Both the position numbers and the translations under genes were made by a program. Below are positions 1-13,511 of a stretch of 64,000 bases of DNA, in pieces. The stretch's first letter is position 1. Every line of letters begins with the position of its first letter. The stretch spans positions 396,293 through 460,292 of the forward strand of contig PTFA01000340.1 of assembly GCA_003342895.1 (NCBI GenBank), in the 5' to 3' direction. This stretch comes from Casuarius casuarius. Lineage: Eukaryota > Chordata > Aves > Casuariiformes > Casuariidae. Under the pieces are notes generated by a model. That model was not told the DNA's origin. It searched no databases and saw only the letters and a list, made by a program, of their open reading frames with translations.

Positions 1-1470
1 CCCAGCAGACCCTGAACAGGGCACATGGGTTGAGGCATGTCATGGACAAGCACTGCGGGATCTGCAAAAAACCCACAGAAGCTGCAAGAGCAGCAGACCC
101 ATGGGCTGTCCGTGTGGCAAGGCATTTCAGTCAGTTAGCAGCACTGACGAGAAGCCGTGAGATTCATTGCAGCTGTCACATTGCTCTGTCAATCCTTTAA
201 TAGACGTAGCTGAAACCAATCTTGTTGAGTCTACATGCTTTCTAGTGAGACTGCAAGGCTCGAGGGCTTGGACTGCAATGGNCCAATGCTATACGCGTTT
301 CCTCCTTTGTAAGCTTAAATAAAACTAGCCTGAGGGAACATCAAACGCTAACTTAAAGCAAGTGCTTTTGATGTCTTAAACTAATCCTTTTCAAATGGGG
401 ATGGAGAGGGGAAAGCAACACAGCCATCAGAGTGCCTGCAGACAAGTTCCCCCCCCATTCTTTGGAGAATGACCCCAAATGCGATAAATGTATTAGAGAG
501 GCCAAATAACTGATAACAGATACAGCTTACAAATAAATGCACAAGGCATCCTTGCTGGTTTGCATTGTCCTTATATACTACTGTTGGGCTCACAGAGATG
601 CGTGCTTATCCCTCTCCCCCAGCCTTCTATGTTAATACCCTTGACCTGTTCATGTCACCCACTTTTCTCCCAGGCAGGGGCAGGCTGGGATACCCAGGGA
701 AAGGGATCCCTGCTAGTGCACGGTGAGTGTAATGCACTGCAACATACTCTGCAGATGCCTCCGAGTAAAACTGGTCTCATCCAACAAGTGTCTGTGTGTG
801 CTTATGCTTTACCATCATTGGAGAGTGGGCCATCAGCTAGTCCATCATGGTGTGGGGCCAAGAAATTCTCCCCCACCTTTGTCTGGGGTGCTGATAAAGG
901 AGGTGTAACAGGCTGGCTTGGACTCTGCAGTGTAGTGAAGGGCCTCACACACAGCCCTGGGCTATCAGATATCTGCGTGCGTCTGGCAGACATGATGCAG
1001 GAGGGACAGGGATGCCAGCCTTTCTGAGGGCCGACTGGGAATCCTCAGGGTCTCTCCGAGGGCACTAGGTAACTGTGTGCAAACCACACATGCTGACTGT
1101 TGTATGCATGTGATGTAAAGCAAGCTTACTCCTANGCTGGGGTCTCTGCAAGCTGAGATACAACCCTCGGTGTCCCTGCTGGGTTCCAGGCCTTGTTGCC
1201 AAGGTGGCTTTGCAGGTCCCATATGCAACCAGCTGGAGGANGCAGAGCTGGGCAGTGCTGGGGCTGTACTAGCAGCACCATTCCCACAGCCAGGAGGGCT
1301 TTGACAGGANGACAGTGACATCGTCTCTGAGGCAATCACGCTGCCAGACTCAGGTGACTGGATGAACTGCCCCATGCCAAGCGTAACTCCCAGCCGGGAC
1401 CACCTGTGCANCTGTGAATCATGCTGAGCCATAAAACCAGTGATTCCCTGCTGGAATGAATTCTCCCACT

Positions 1471-1560
1471 GATTGGATAAAAGTAACTACCTATCTCATG
1501 CTGAGAAAANAGGACAGACTTAAAATTAATCAGTTTGTACTCTCTGGACCCTATAAAAGG
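1471..1560 (+). promoter_or_regulatory. TATA/CCAAT-like promoter candidate
   Basis: TGATTGG (inverted CCAAT) at about 1470 is followed some 80 bases later by TATAAAAGG at 1552-1560. That spacing resembles a TATA promoter for a start near 1585. No gene is recognised downstream, so this may be chance. Confidence 0.2.
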
Positions 1561-2046
1561 ACCCATCCTTGTTAAATACCGTTTATATCATGTCTATAAT
1601 GTTCATTCTTTTGACTGCATATTGACAAGGTCATTTCCTGGAGCTCAGCTCTAGAATCTAACTGGTGCTTTGCAAATTTATAAACTCAAGCCATACTGTT
1701 GCCCTTGTGCTATCAGCTAATTATGAGCAAGGGGCTAGACCTTCTGCTCTGATAGATATTCATGCAAACTCTGCTGCAGCCAACATTGCTGTCCTGCTAC
1801 TTACACCAGAGTTGCAGACCATAAGGAAGGGCAAATTTGGCTTTCTTGTATTTGGTACTCAAAGAGGGCATGCCTTCACAGGGCCTCTNTTTGCTGGGCC
1901 CACATATGTATATATGTATAAACCCATGGGGCTGTGGCTAGATCTTGATACAGGAATACAGGAGTAAATGCTCACACGCACGTGTGGGATCATTTCTGTT
2001 TGTGAGCTGCACAGATGCCTGTGCATGCTGGAGCTGCGTATTTTGA

Positions 2047-2063
2047 GTGTGTGTGTGTGTGTC
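2047..2063. repeat. (TG)n microsatellite
   Basis: A short GTGTGTGTGTGTGTG run. Simple repeat. Confidence 0.9.
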
Positions 2064-2613
2064 TCAAGTGCTGTGTGCCACCCATGGCCATGCGGCTTGT
2101 GACAGTGTGCAGGAAAGGGCTTGTCTGTGTATACTTTTTGCTTTCAGAAGTCCTGACCTGCTGCTCCAATGAGGCGCTCCAGCAGCATGCGTTTTTGGGT
2201 GTGTTAACAGCTTATTGTGGGATATCAGAATTGGAACCTGCGCTTCCTCTACAGATGGCAAAATGTTTTGGGAGTCCAGATGTGTTTGGCAGGCATGGAG
2301 TGCCTTGTGGATTCCCCTCCAGCCCCCAGGACACGAGAGGGAAGGGGCACAAGCATGGGGAACTGCTGTGGTGGGGGCTGATGGTGACCTGTGTAAGTCA
2401 CCATTGAGTTAGGGGTTATTTTGGTGAGGCCATGTCCAGGCAGGGCTTTGCCATACATGCTTTGTGTGTGCAGCACTGGAGCAGGCTGGCTCCCTGTCCC
2501 ACAGCTGCTTTGGGGCCTTTCAAACCCATGCACTGAATAGGCTGTGCTCTGGGTCTGGGGTCCCAGGGGAACTTTGTTCTGGAAAAGTTTTAAGGAAAAG
2601 CACTAGCTCTTAA

Positions 2614-2637
2614 CATCTCTCTCTCTCTCTCTCTCTC
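2614..2637. repeat. (CT)n microsatellite
   Basis: An uninterrupted CT dinucleotide run is followed by a short C-run. Simple repeat. Confidence 0.95.
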
Positions 2638-3258
2638 CCCCCTTTAATTGCACTGATGGATATGAAACTCAGACTTGTACCAAGATACAGAAGATCTCTT
2701 TTGATCCTGGGAGCGCATCAGCACATCTCTCCCTGTCCTCACCACATGCTTGGCCACAAAATGAAAGCAGAGTGAAAGACCAGCCTCTGCTGCTGTCCCT
2801 GCTAGCCAGCAATGTGTCCAGGGCTGGCTGCAAGCACAAACACACCAACTCCATTATCACTGTGTTATNGGCTCCCACTTTCCCGTGCCGCTGTTCCCTC
2901 TTCATGTTCACTCCATCACCAGGCAGAGGTATGTTCAGTGCTTGTGGATGATAAATCCCTGTCCGAGGAGGGATTAGGTGACTGTCAATGCTATCTCTTG
3001 CTGCAGGAGGTTGCTAATTTCTCCAGGAACGACTGGCTGCCCACTTCCAACTTGAAAACATGTGGCAGCTGGGTTAATTCTATGGCACTCAGTGTCTCCC
3101 TTGTGGCTGAGCTCTGAAAAGAGCAAATACCAGATGGACCCAAGGCTGTGCCCTTTCCAGACAGCTGCTGGGGGAACACCATCAGAAGGCACAGAAGGCA
3201 CACTGGGCTGTGTGCATGGGCAGTGTTTGAACTCAGCTTCTCTCTTTTTCATTCACAG

Positions 3259-3336
3259 CCCGATTTATGGGATACTTGCTGATGTTCGCTTTACAAGCTG
3301 CTCTTGGAACTGGAACTGGGGTGTTATTGAGGGATG
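3259..3336 (+). other. Exon-like 78-base block with good splice sites
   Basis: A pyrimidine-rich tract ending TTTTTCATTCACAG is followed by 78 bases, open in one frame (RFMGYLLMFALQAALGTGTG and on), ending GGATG|GTGAGT at 3336. The length is a multiple of three and the exon would be phase-symmetric. The peptide is hydrophobic and could be one membrane segment. I cannot match it to a gene, and no companion exon is recognised. Confidence 0.25.
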
Positions 3337-6300
3337 GTGAGTTCCCAGAGCACTTAGCCATCACTGCCTGGCAGACCAGCAGGGTAGCCCACCCCAGCAG
3401 GGCCAAGGCATCGCCTGGGCTAAGACTAGGGAGAGAAATAGAACTGTCTGGGGCTGTGGACCACCAAAATGGATCCAGTGGTCAGATGTAGTCTGTCACA
3501 TGCCCAACAGATGGGAGGAATCCCTTCCTCTGCCCATTTCTCCAAGCCTTTTCTCTAGCCTGGCAAGGCCCATCTGAGGAGTAGCCCTGACTCCAGTGTG
3601 TCCACTGCTCCCCAAATTTAAGGCTATCTATCTACCAGACTGCTGAGAGTGCACCATATTGCACATCATCTTCAATAACGATTTTAAACTGTACTAGCTG
3701 CAGCAGCAACTGCAGTCCAGCCAGTTTTTCACACAGAAATTACTCCTCCATCCAGGCCAGGACTGTGTTCCCCTGCTGAGCATCCGAGACCAAAGCTCAT
3801 GTGAGCTTCTTTAGATTGCAGGTAAACAGGGCACTGCCACAAGATTTCCAGGCTTTGGCTGATGGAGAATAACAAGGCCAGAGCCTTCTCAGGATCAGGG
3901 AAATTGAAAAGAACAGAGATGGCTCCATTTGGGACCTAGAGTGCCCAGCTGGGCTCGTGGCCTGGAGGTCTGGGCCAGTTTGTGTCAGAGACTGGAANCA
4001 GGAACCAGACATTAGCTGCCGCATTCCCAGCCATCTGCTAATTGGCACCTTCAGCACACTAAGGTGCAGCCATGCAGTCAATGAAAACATTGCTTATACT
4101 GCAAACAGTGTTCCCAGGGCTCACCTTGCCCAGTGATCATTAGCAGGAAGAAAATCTGGGTTTTAACCGTGCTGAACTGGCTGCTTTTAACTGGGNGAGG
4201 GGGAGGAGGCAGGGCTCCCCAAAGGTACTTTAAACCTTGCTGGTTATTAAATGCTGTTTCTCTGAACAACTTTAGGGGGAGAATGAGAAGCAGTTCTCTG
4301 CCTCAAGCCCTGTTAGGGGAACCAAGACCTTCTCTGAAGCTAGTTTGACCATGTCTGGACAGATTAACCGGAGACAGCTCTTCCGTCTCTTCGGAGAAAA
4401 GAGACTTGCAGATTGGCTGTTAGGAGTGGATGTGAGTCTCTGAGCCTATAAGCTGAGCACTAAACANATCTAAAGCTAAACATACCTGGAAATTTCAGAG
4501 CCTGGGATTTTTCCATCACAAACTGCCCAGGACTTCAAAGCCTTTCTCAATTCTCTCACGCTCTCGCTTGGAGAAGCTGTCAGCAGTAATTGCATTAGCC
4601 AGCTTGCCTTGCTGCCCTGCTTTGCTCAGGAGCTTGTTTTTTTAACACAGATCTCCAGCAGCAGCTCCAGCTTGAAGTGCCCACAATTGCCAGAGAACCA
4701 CAAGCTTGAGCGTTTGCTCACATCAGCCCCCCCCTGTAATGAGGCCTCAATAAAACATCACACAGCTGCTGCAGAGGCAGCACACTCCACAGGGACCAGA
4801 ACTGGAATGGTACAGATAGCAAAAGGGAAAGAAGGGAAAGAAGGAGGAAAATTGCCAGTCCTGGGCCTCTACCTCCCAGCAGGTTCAGGCAGGCTATAGA
4901 CCCAGCTCCACACACCTCTGTGCGCAGCTGTGCAGAGCCTTACAACCTTCCCACACACTGGCCCCCTGTTCCGCCACACACTCCCTGTGCANGGGAACAT
5001 GTCTCCTCCCCAGCACACACCCATGTCAAAGTCACAAGCACTGTAAAACTGGCTAAGGNACTAAGCATGTCCCTTCCCTCGTAGTTAAAATATCCAAATA
5101 AATAAATAAAATAAAAACATTCCCTTCCCCTTGTGCAGCATGAGGCATCATCTGGGCAAAGCTGGCCTTGCAATTTGTGCAAGAGCTGGCAATCGTTCCC
5201 TGGCTGCCCTCTCCGCCCCAGTCTCGCTTTTGCTTTTGCTCTGCTGTGGCAAACTGAGCTGGAGCCTTTGCTGAACACCTTCCATGTTTTAATGACAAGA
5301 TGGGTAGAAATGATTTATATACAATAAACAACCCCTGCCTGGGAATAGCCTTGTACCCTGGTCTGAGCCCTTTCATGAGTGGCAAATGGCTGCCAGCTCT
5401 GGTGTNTGTGAGAGGGAGGCCATGTGCAAGCACGAAAGTGCAAAACCTGATCCCATCACAGAGCTGGTTCAAAAGTGATTGTGGGCAGACCCAGTTCCCT
5501 GGGTGCATTGNTTGCTTTTATTTTTCATGCCCAGCCTTTCTTGCGAGAAGCTAAGAGCTGGATGCATGCTTCTCGGGGACCTGTCTGCTCCGGTGCTGTG
5601 AGTCACAGAGTGCCTGGGCAGAGAGGAGGTGACCCCACAGCATGTCCCTCTCTGTGTGCCCATCCTCTTCTTTGGCACGCCAGTGCAGGATTGGCAGATA
5701 TCACAGAGTAGGGGAGAGTGCAGTGACCCTCTGGATATAGCAAGGAATGAAGAGAGGAGCCTAAACATGGGGCCATAAAATAGGAAGGAGGGAGCNGTAT
5801 GGTGTCCTTCCTCTTTTGCCAGATGTTCAATTGAAAATGCAAGGGAGAACTGACAAATAGGATCAGTTAAGGTCTCCACAGCAACAGAAAGCTCTTGTAG
5901 AAACAGAATAAACATGACAGCTGTTGTCTTCAGTGCCCTGGGCCCTCTGAAAGGACAGAGCTTGCCCTGGGAGTTCAGAAGCACCACGTGACGGTTTTTG
6001 TCCCCCTTCCAGAAAGGCTGGAACACTGGCTTGGAGGGTTGGTCTGGTATCACCTATGCTGGTCCCACTGAAATGTTGGTGCTAGGGCTATCTCAGCTGC
6101 ACTGCATGCGTTGGAGCTGCTCTACTGCAGGGTCATGGGCTTCCAGGGAGCACCATTAGAGGCATTTCTGTGCAGGGTTTGGGCTCTATATATTCTTCAG
6201 TGCCCTGGCTGAAGTTGGAGCCGAGTTGTGTCACCTAAGATCAGGGTAGCAAAGGGAGATAAAATAGGAATTTACTGAGTGCGGGACAGAGTAAAGGTAG

Positions 6301-9300
6301 ATCCCCTGAGGCCATTAAAATATAAACTCCATACCCATGCCTACGTATCTGAGGAGGGGTGCAAAGCCAACAGAGATGAGTGAAAGCAGAAACCTTGGAG
6401 TGTGAGAGTGTAGGGCTAGGCTCAAAGCTCATGTTTCACAAAACCTTCCCATTAGAAAGGCAGGTTTGCCTAATCCTCTGTCTGTTCAGATGGATTACCC
6501 AGGATGAAATGTTACTAAAAGAGTTTTCTCAGCTTCAGGGAGATGTCTGGACCTGGGACAAACCCAAGACCATGTTTTTGATTAGCAGCAGAGCTTTCCT
6601 TTCAAGATCACATCCAAGGACATGGAACAGAAGCTCATCTGTGGTCTCCCACTTCTAGGAGTAGTCACTGCCTTTGTCTTCACCAGCATGGGAGAAGCTG
6701 ATTGTGTTCACTGCACAGTGAACACAAATTCCACATGTTTCAGGACAGATTTCCTTCTCAGGATTGTCAGAGAGGTCAAATGAGGTGAGCATCCACATCC
6801 AGAACACAGACAAAATTTATCTTAGATAGCTTTTGCCGTTATAAAAGTTGAGATGATGGTCTAAAGGAGCCCTGAATTTACTTTCTAGGGTGGACCAGGA
6901 CTGGCATTTCAGAGGTGAAACACCCTTCCCTTAAGGCAGGGGTCTCACCTGGGTGAGTGCAGTTTCCTAAACTCTCCAACCACTGCACCCACTGGGCAGC
7001 CCTTGCTCCCATTTCAGACAAATCATACTGTAATAGAGGGTGAGAGGACACACTGGGAAACTTGAGCAGATTGTAGGAAGCAAAGTGCTGCCCAAGCATG
7101 TTCCCCTGCAAAGCAGGCTTTGGCAAGCTGACAGCATCTGATGGGAACTCAGCATCTGGGGGTACAGCTTCAAATTCTGGTTGTGTGAGGAAGAGAGGAG
7201 AAAGCCCCACACAGACTCATGTCTCTGCCTCCCCTCCNCTGGAGATGAGGAAGTTCTGTTCCAGTTTGAACTTTCAGAGGGAATTAGGCTTTATGGAAAT
7301 GGACTCAGCCAGTATTAATCAAAACTGCATGTTAATAGCACAGACGAAATGGGTCATGGGGTTGGGCTCCCAGCAGATGATCCTGCAATGTGGCTAGAGC
7401 CAGTATAGGAATGCAAGATGTTGAACAGATCACAACTTGGATAAGAAAGTCCCTGAGCATTTTATAATCCAGAGCTTCTTATTAATAATATTCAGTCAAG
7501 CTGTGTTTAGAAAGGTGCCACATTAAACTGATAACATGAATAAATAAGAGACACCTCTTTACTCCAAGTCAACCTAAAACCTGCTGGAGCAGGCAGAGAC
7601 AACCCTGTGGCAGATAATGCATGGCTCAGTTAGTGCTCCACCAAAGCCATGCACAGCCCTCAGCTCTGTCCAGTGCCTGGGAGTTTCCAGCTCCATGTGT
7701 GTGAGGCATGCCCTGCCTCTGAGCATCTCCACAGATCGCTCTCTCAAAGGGCAGAGTGATCTGAGGGCAGCAATAGCAACAAGAGGGAGTTTGAGGTATT
7801 TCCCTGCATGTAATGGATCACAGAAATGCTTTGCAAACCATCCCCTCTGAGTTTGGTCCCACAGGCTGCTGGGACTCCCCCAAAGTGGCTGGAGTCTCAG
7901 GGCTGCCTGCGCTAAGCACAGTAGACACACTAACCCCTGTTCCAACAGTGACCTCCCAGCTCTTCTGCAGNGCTCATCTCCAAGCTGGACCTTGAGGCAT
8001 GGACAGTTATCTTCCTCTCCCATGTCAGGCCCATTGCATGGGCCAGGCACTTGCCAGCTTTGCGGGGAGCCATGCACCCAGCCANGCTGTGTGCAGGCAG
8101 AGGGCATGTGCCTGTGATTTTAGCAAGTGGCCCCTCCATGCAGGCATCCTGGGTTATAAAACAGAAGTAGTAAGCAGTACCAAGTATATTCCTCCCCCGC
8201 CTTGTTTGTCTTGTCTGTGCTAGGTGTTTAAATGCCACAAGGTGATAGGCCTCAGCCCATCTAGGCCAAACCGTCAATTAGGTCAATGTGGCCTCTGTGA
8301 CGTGTGCTTTTGCTTGGTCAAACATATCAAGCTCTGACCTGCATTTCCATGAGCAAGTCATACTCACAGCTGCCCTGCAATTACCGATGAGTGTTACAGG
8401 GCCAAATCCTTCATATCCATCCCTGTGCATGGTGGCAGGCAGGNGAACAGAGAGCGAGGTGGCAGGCCTGTGCACAGATGAAGGTAGAGTAAGGCAAAAG
8501 GAGAACAATCACATTCTGTCCTTTGAAGAAGAAATGAAGCTAACAAAAGCTCTTAAAATCCGCCTCTAGCTGCAGGCTGAAGCACTGCAGGAGAGCAGAG
8601 GTTACTGTGTCTATGCTGCAGGATGTAACATATCTAATAACCTAACAGATGGGTTTTTTTGTGTGTATATGAGGGACAAGGTGCTCCAAGCACTGAGAAC
8701 AGATTCATTCCCTGGAGGGGTTGAACTGGAGCAGCCTAGGGAAAGGGAGGTCTGGAGATGAGGACCATAGAGATGCTGTAGAGTGATCCCACCTCTGCTG
8801 GGGCACCTCTCTACTGCTAGTGGGTATAAGACGCAGGGAAGGAGAGGTCTAATCTCTCAGGGGAGACCTGCCCTCTGGCTGAGGCCACAGCATCTTCCTG
8901 CCCTGAGGGTGCTCTTGCAGCAGATGGGAGCTTCAGGGTTATGAAGAAGGGGAAGCAGGCATTCACTGTTAGACTTGCAGATTGCTGGGTCTGTGGTATC
9001 CAGGAGGACCTCATGGTGACTTGCTTGCTGGGTGCAAGGTGTCTTTCCCTGAAATACAGCCAATGTCACATGCCTGAGAGACAGACAGAGATCCAGCATC
9101 CTCAATGCATGGGTGAGAAGATGGAGTAGAGAGGAGGGATTTAGCAACTCAGAACCTGGAGGACCTTTTAATGAGAGGGACAGGTACAGGAAAGAATAGC
9201 TGGCACTACAAAAGTCCTAGAGGAGTATTTAAACTAGAGGTCATGGAGAAGAGCACCTGGTTCAGATTGATGTGATCTAGGGGTGGATGTGATCAGAGTT

Positions 9301-9419
9301 CCATGTGCCTCTGGAAAGTCTACAGGGAAACAGTGCTACCACAAGAAGTACGGAAGGAAAACCAGACCACATGCAATGCCAGGCAGGATGGCTGAAAATC
9401 TCAGATTCCAATAATGATA

Positions 9420-10600
9420 GGGATGATCTGAAAAAGTTAAGTAGGGTTACAGAACCTGCAATTTAAGGTGTAAAGTAACAGTAGGAGACTTCAGCTACTC
9501 TGTATAGATCTGACTGATGCCTTGTCAGGACACATTCTTGGACACAAATGATGCTTCCTAAACAAAACTGTCTAAAATCCAGAAGAAAATATGCTGTTCT
9601 GGACCTGGTCTGGAGTGCCACACAGGACTTGATTGGAGATGTGTTAGTGGGTGAGCTGCTTTTTAACAGTGATCACAGTACAACTAGATTTAATGCCACA
9701 GAGGGAGAGTGCAGGCCAAATAAATCCAGCACACAAATATTCAGTTTTAGGAAAGAAAACTACGTGAAAATGAGACAAGTTGTCAGAACACTAAAAGAAA
9801 TGGTCCAAACAGCATCAAAATCAGGAAATCCATCAAAAGCAAAAGGCTTTCTAGGGAATCGGTGGGACTAGTTGCAGGCAAAGGGGTAATGGGTGTTTGG
9901 GGATGATAAGGCCACAGCAGAGCAGGTCAGTGAATTCTTTGTGATGAAGTTGCTGGGGACATGTGCTTTTCTGTAGCAGATCGATCCGAGGAGGCAGATC
10001 AAACTGAAGTAACTGCATGGGCCATATTAAACCATGTAGACAACTGAAGGTCAATAAGTTTCCAGTCCTGGCTGGCATCCTTAAATGCAGCTAGAGAAAA
10101 ACTAAGTCAGGCCTATATGATGCTGAACTCAGAACAGGTGGTTACAGCTCAGGAAAGACCTTGGAGCCATTGCTGACAGTGATCTGAAATCATCAGCTCA
10201 GTGTTCAGCAGCAGCGAGAAAAAAACAGTAAAAGGCTCTGACATCATCTGAGAGGATGCTGAGAGCAACATGGAGAGTGTCATCTAGCTGCTGTGTAAAA
10301 CATTTGTGCATCCACACCTGGGCATCTGTGTACAGTTTGGGATGCCCCTTCTCCAGAAGAAGGTAGAGGAGGTGGGGAAGGTCCAGGGGAGTGCATGGAG
10401 CCTTATGAGAGAGGAATGGACTCCATGATTTGGAAAGAAGGCTGAGGACAATCGGATCAAGGTTTGCAAAATCTTGGGATGATGGATAAGGCAGATGTAG
10501 AACTTCTGTTCACCAGCTCCTGCAACAGGAGGACTAGGGGGCAGAGGGAGCAGGCTGCTTCCTGCATGAGCTCCCACCTGCCNAGGGCCTGGAGGTGAGA
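9420..10600 (+). mobile_element. CR1-family LINE, degenerate and internally deleted
   Basis: Broken translation on this strand follows a CR1 ORF2. A VGDFSYS stretch at 9481 corresponds to the endonuclease GDFN motif. LDLVWSATQDLIGDVLVGEL (from about 9602) leads to NSDHSTTRF at about 9665, which contains the endonuclease SDH motif. A linker with ATAEQVSEFF follows near 9915. From about 10140 the sequence matches the region after the reverse-transcriptase core (SSGKDLGAIADSDLKSS-like, then CSAAARKK, then VHPHLGICVQFGMPLLQKK). The RT core with its YADD box is absent, so an internal deletion joins linker to 3' part. About 1.2 kb remains of a family whose full length is roughly 4.5 kb. Stops and frameshifts are frequent, so it is an old, dead copy. 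Both edges are approximate. Confidence 0.75.
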
Positions 10601-11039
10601 CTGACTCTTTACGATCGCATTTACCCTGAAGCTGAGGCTGGTGTTCATCTACCAGAGCAGAGCAGGAGATGGGATGTTTGCTTCTTCCTTGGGAGGAATC
10701 CTGGGTAGTCTGCATTCTGTATATTTTGATGTGAAAAGCTGTTTTAGACAAAAATAATCCTTCCAGAAAAGTCAAGACAGGATATTCTGTTCTTCTTGAG
10801 CCTCTCTCATGAAAGCTTAGGATAAGCAGCATCACCCATGGTAGAGAGGTGGCGGTCAATGGACCTGCCAGAGGGACACATTGTCAGGGGTGCTGTGCAC
10901 CCACTGAAGCTCTGCTTGGGCTGTGGATGTGGTCTCAATGGGAGGTGGGGGTCTGGCTGTCAGATGGCCCCCATGTCCCTCATGCTGCAGGAGCCACCAA
11001 TCGCTGCTAAGAGTGTTCTTTATGGGGAAATTAAGTAGC

Positions 11040-11230
11040 AGTCCCCACATTGTAATAGCTTTTCCTAATGCCAAAATAAAAGAAAAGAAAGCTATTTCGT
11101 GCTGTAATTACACATCATAAAAAGAGCTGTGTTGACAGATATATAACACCCTGGTAACCACCTCTCACAGCCAGACCCCACTAAAACTAATCATGCTAGC
11201 AGTCGCAATGATAATTAGAGATAAGACTCT
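11040..11230. promoter_or_regulatory. AT-rich candidate conserved noncoding element
   Basis: TGTAATAGC, GCTGTAATTACACATC (palindromic TGTAATTACA), AACTAATCATGC and AATGATAATTAGAG recur in 190 bases of unique sequence. This is a homeodomain-type site cluster without coding potential. Confidence 0.3.
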
Positions 11231-13129
11231 CCCTGCCAGCCATAGCTCCACATTCTTCCCTATCATAGCCATGGATGGCTGGAAGAGGCATGCAGTGCTG
11301 AGCAGGGCTTATAGGGTGTCCCAGTGCCCTGGGCAGGCAGTTTTTCCTCTCAAGATCCCAGATGTTGTCAGGACTACTGCTTTCTCCATAGCTGGGGGAG
11401 CAGAGCCCCCACAGCCGGCAGGAGCCAGGACATTGGTCCTGTGGACTAGCTTAAAGCTGAAGGTCAGGGTAGAGGTGTAGTGTCGAGACTTGTAGGCTGT
11501 ATTCACTTCCCCATGGAGTTGCAGAGTGATTTGGGTCCATGCCAAAGGGGCCATTCAGAGGTCCTGGCTGGCATTCCCACCTGCTGGAACCATCCTCTGC
11601 AATGGAAAGTGCTCCATCTGGAAGAGCGTCACAGAGACCCCTTGACTCCTCGCTTAGGAACACCTTGCCTTGGGATCAGCCTGCTTCTCTTGGCTGTCAC
11701 AGCTCTCCACAGCCTGGGAGTGCAGCAGACCCTAGGAACAGCCCCCAAACAGTCCTTGGATGGAGCCAGTTCTGGGGCACACACAGACTGTTTTTTCCAG
11801 CACTGGCTGCTGCCAGATTCTCTTAGCCTGCAGACCTAGCTCCAGTACCTTGCACAGCTATGAAACTTTGTGAATCAAAGCCATGCTGGTGCACACATCT
11901 GGATGCTCCTCACAGGTACCCCTCCCCAGTTTCAGACAGCTCCAAGACTCTCCTCCTGCATAACTCAGTGGTCAAAACAAAAAGGAGTTTTACACTGACC
12001 CCATAGCATGGGTATTTGCACCATTACTGTTCTCATGTTTTAATTCTATTTTGCTCTAACCACTATTTCTATTTTCTGCCCATCAGCAGCACTTTTTCTG
12101 AATGAATGGCAGACTCGTGTGGGGTGGCTTTATCAAAGGTGGGGTAGACCCCCAAGGACTGGAGCCTGGCACAGTCCCACAAGCACCCTCCTGGCCACGG
12201 CACTTAAGAGATGCAGAAGTCCAGATCTAGCCAATTCAGAGCATGTGTTTGGACTAAGAACACTCGTGCCAAGTGGTCTGCTCTCCCCGCACCCTTCTCC
12301 TCTAACCCCTGTGATGCCTGGCCTCCAAATTGCCATCAGATGTCTGGACAACCCTGGAAGAGGAGGAACTTCCCACATCCTGTTGAGTCTTCAAGGCTGG
12401 TGCTGACAACCTCCTTTGCTGATATGAAGTGTTTAAATTCAATTGCTGCCTTATGGCTTTTTGGTCCCTTTGACAAAGTTTCTCAAGCTGCAGGCCTGAG
12501 ATGCAGTTGGGCGTGAAACTGTCTCTTGCTGCAAGGCCTTGAACTGGAAGTTGTTGGGGAGCTGGACTCCAGCCCACTGCAGCCTCCTGGCTGGGACACA
12601 TGACCTCCACTGGCTGCTGGCGACCTTGGGCATCTCTGGAGCCCTTTGAGAGGTCATATCCTAAATGGGGTGCTGGGAAACATAGCCTGAGACAANAGGA
12701 AAGTGCTGAACTTTTCCTCCCCTCTCCTTGCCAAGAGGAACCAGCCCGTGCTGCACAGCACAAACGCATTCCCACATAACAGACACATTTCAGCAGGACA
12801 CACTAATATGTACACACACAACCCCACATACACATGCCTAGTCACACAGATGATCCAAACATGCCCNGAGTCAGCTTGCTCTGCACTGCCTGATAGACAG
12901 GGCTGGTTCTTCACCACCTCCCCAGGGGAAATGTGGCATTCCAGTGCCAGGAGACTGGCAGCTCCGGGTTATCTCCCACAGTCCCATATCTCCTTTTGTT
13001 TGTGGTCCCACTGTACCAGACTGCAGGGGCAAGTGGTTCCNCAAGGGTTCCAGCCCTGAGCAGGCAGCTCTGCCTGCTGTTGTCTGTATTCCTTGTGTTT
13101 TTGTGCCTGAGCTGCATCTCACTGCTTGC

Positions 13130-13235
13130 TCCCACTGGCATTTGCATATCATGCATATTCATGAAATATGAGGATAATTAAATATTCATGTGCACAGTCA
13201 TTGAACTTGCAATTAATCTGAGTCTTGCAGTGCTT
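13130..13235. promoter_or_regulatory. Octamer/homeodomain site cluster
   Basis: ATTTGCAT (13140-13147) is an exact inverted POU octamer. It is followed within 70 bases by CATGCATATTCATG, GGATAATTAAATATTCAT and GCAATTAATC. Dense POU and homeodomain sites point to an enhancer-type element. Confidence 0.35.
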
Positions 13236-13511
13236 CTGATATCCCCTCTGTGCCTCCCTCTGTCCCAAGAGGAGTCATACGCTGGCTCTGCCTGCCAGAA
13301 GATGCTGGGACCACTGGTTGCTGTGGGCTACAGCCAAGAAAGCGAGGTGCCAGCACCAACATACCCTTCCACTGACCCACTTTTCCTGGAGCTGCTCTGT
13401 TTTGTAAGAGGGAGCATGATGGGAATTGTTACATACTGTTCCTTGTTCGGGGGAGGCAGTGTTGCATGACGGGAGGACATAAATAAGACAAGCAAATTTT
13501 CATTGCTGCAG

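Larger units (their letters stand above)
1..9400. other. Unique noncoding region, left end
   Basis: No recognisable gene, RNA or full mobile element. It holds short simple repeats at 2047 and 2614, an A/T run with AATAAATAAATAAAATAAAA near 5096, a TATA-like site at 1552 and the exon-like block at 3259. Open frames are short, overlap on both strands and lack domains. Confidence 0.6.
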
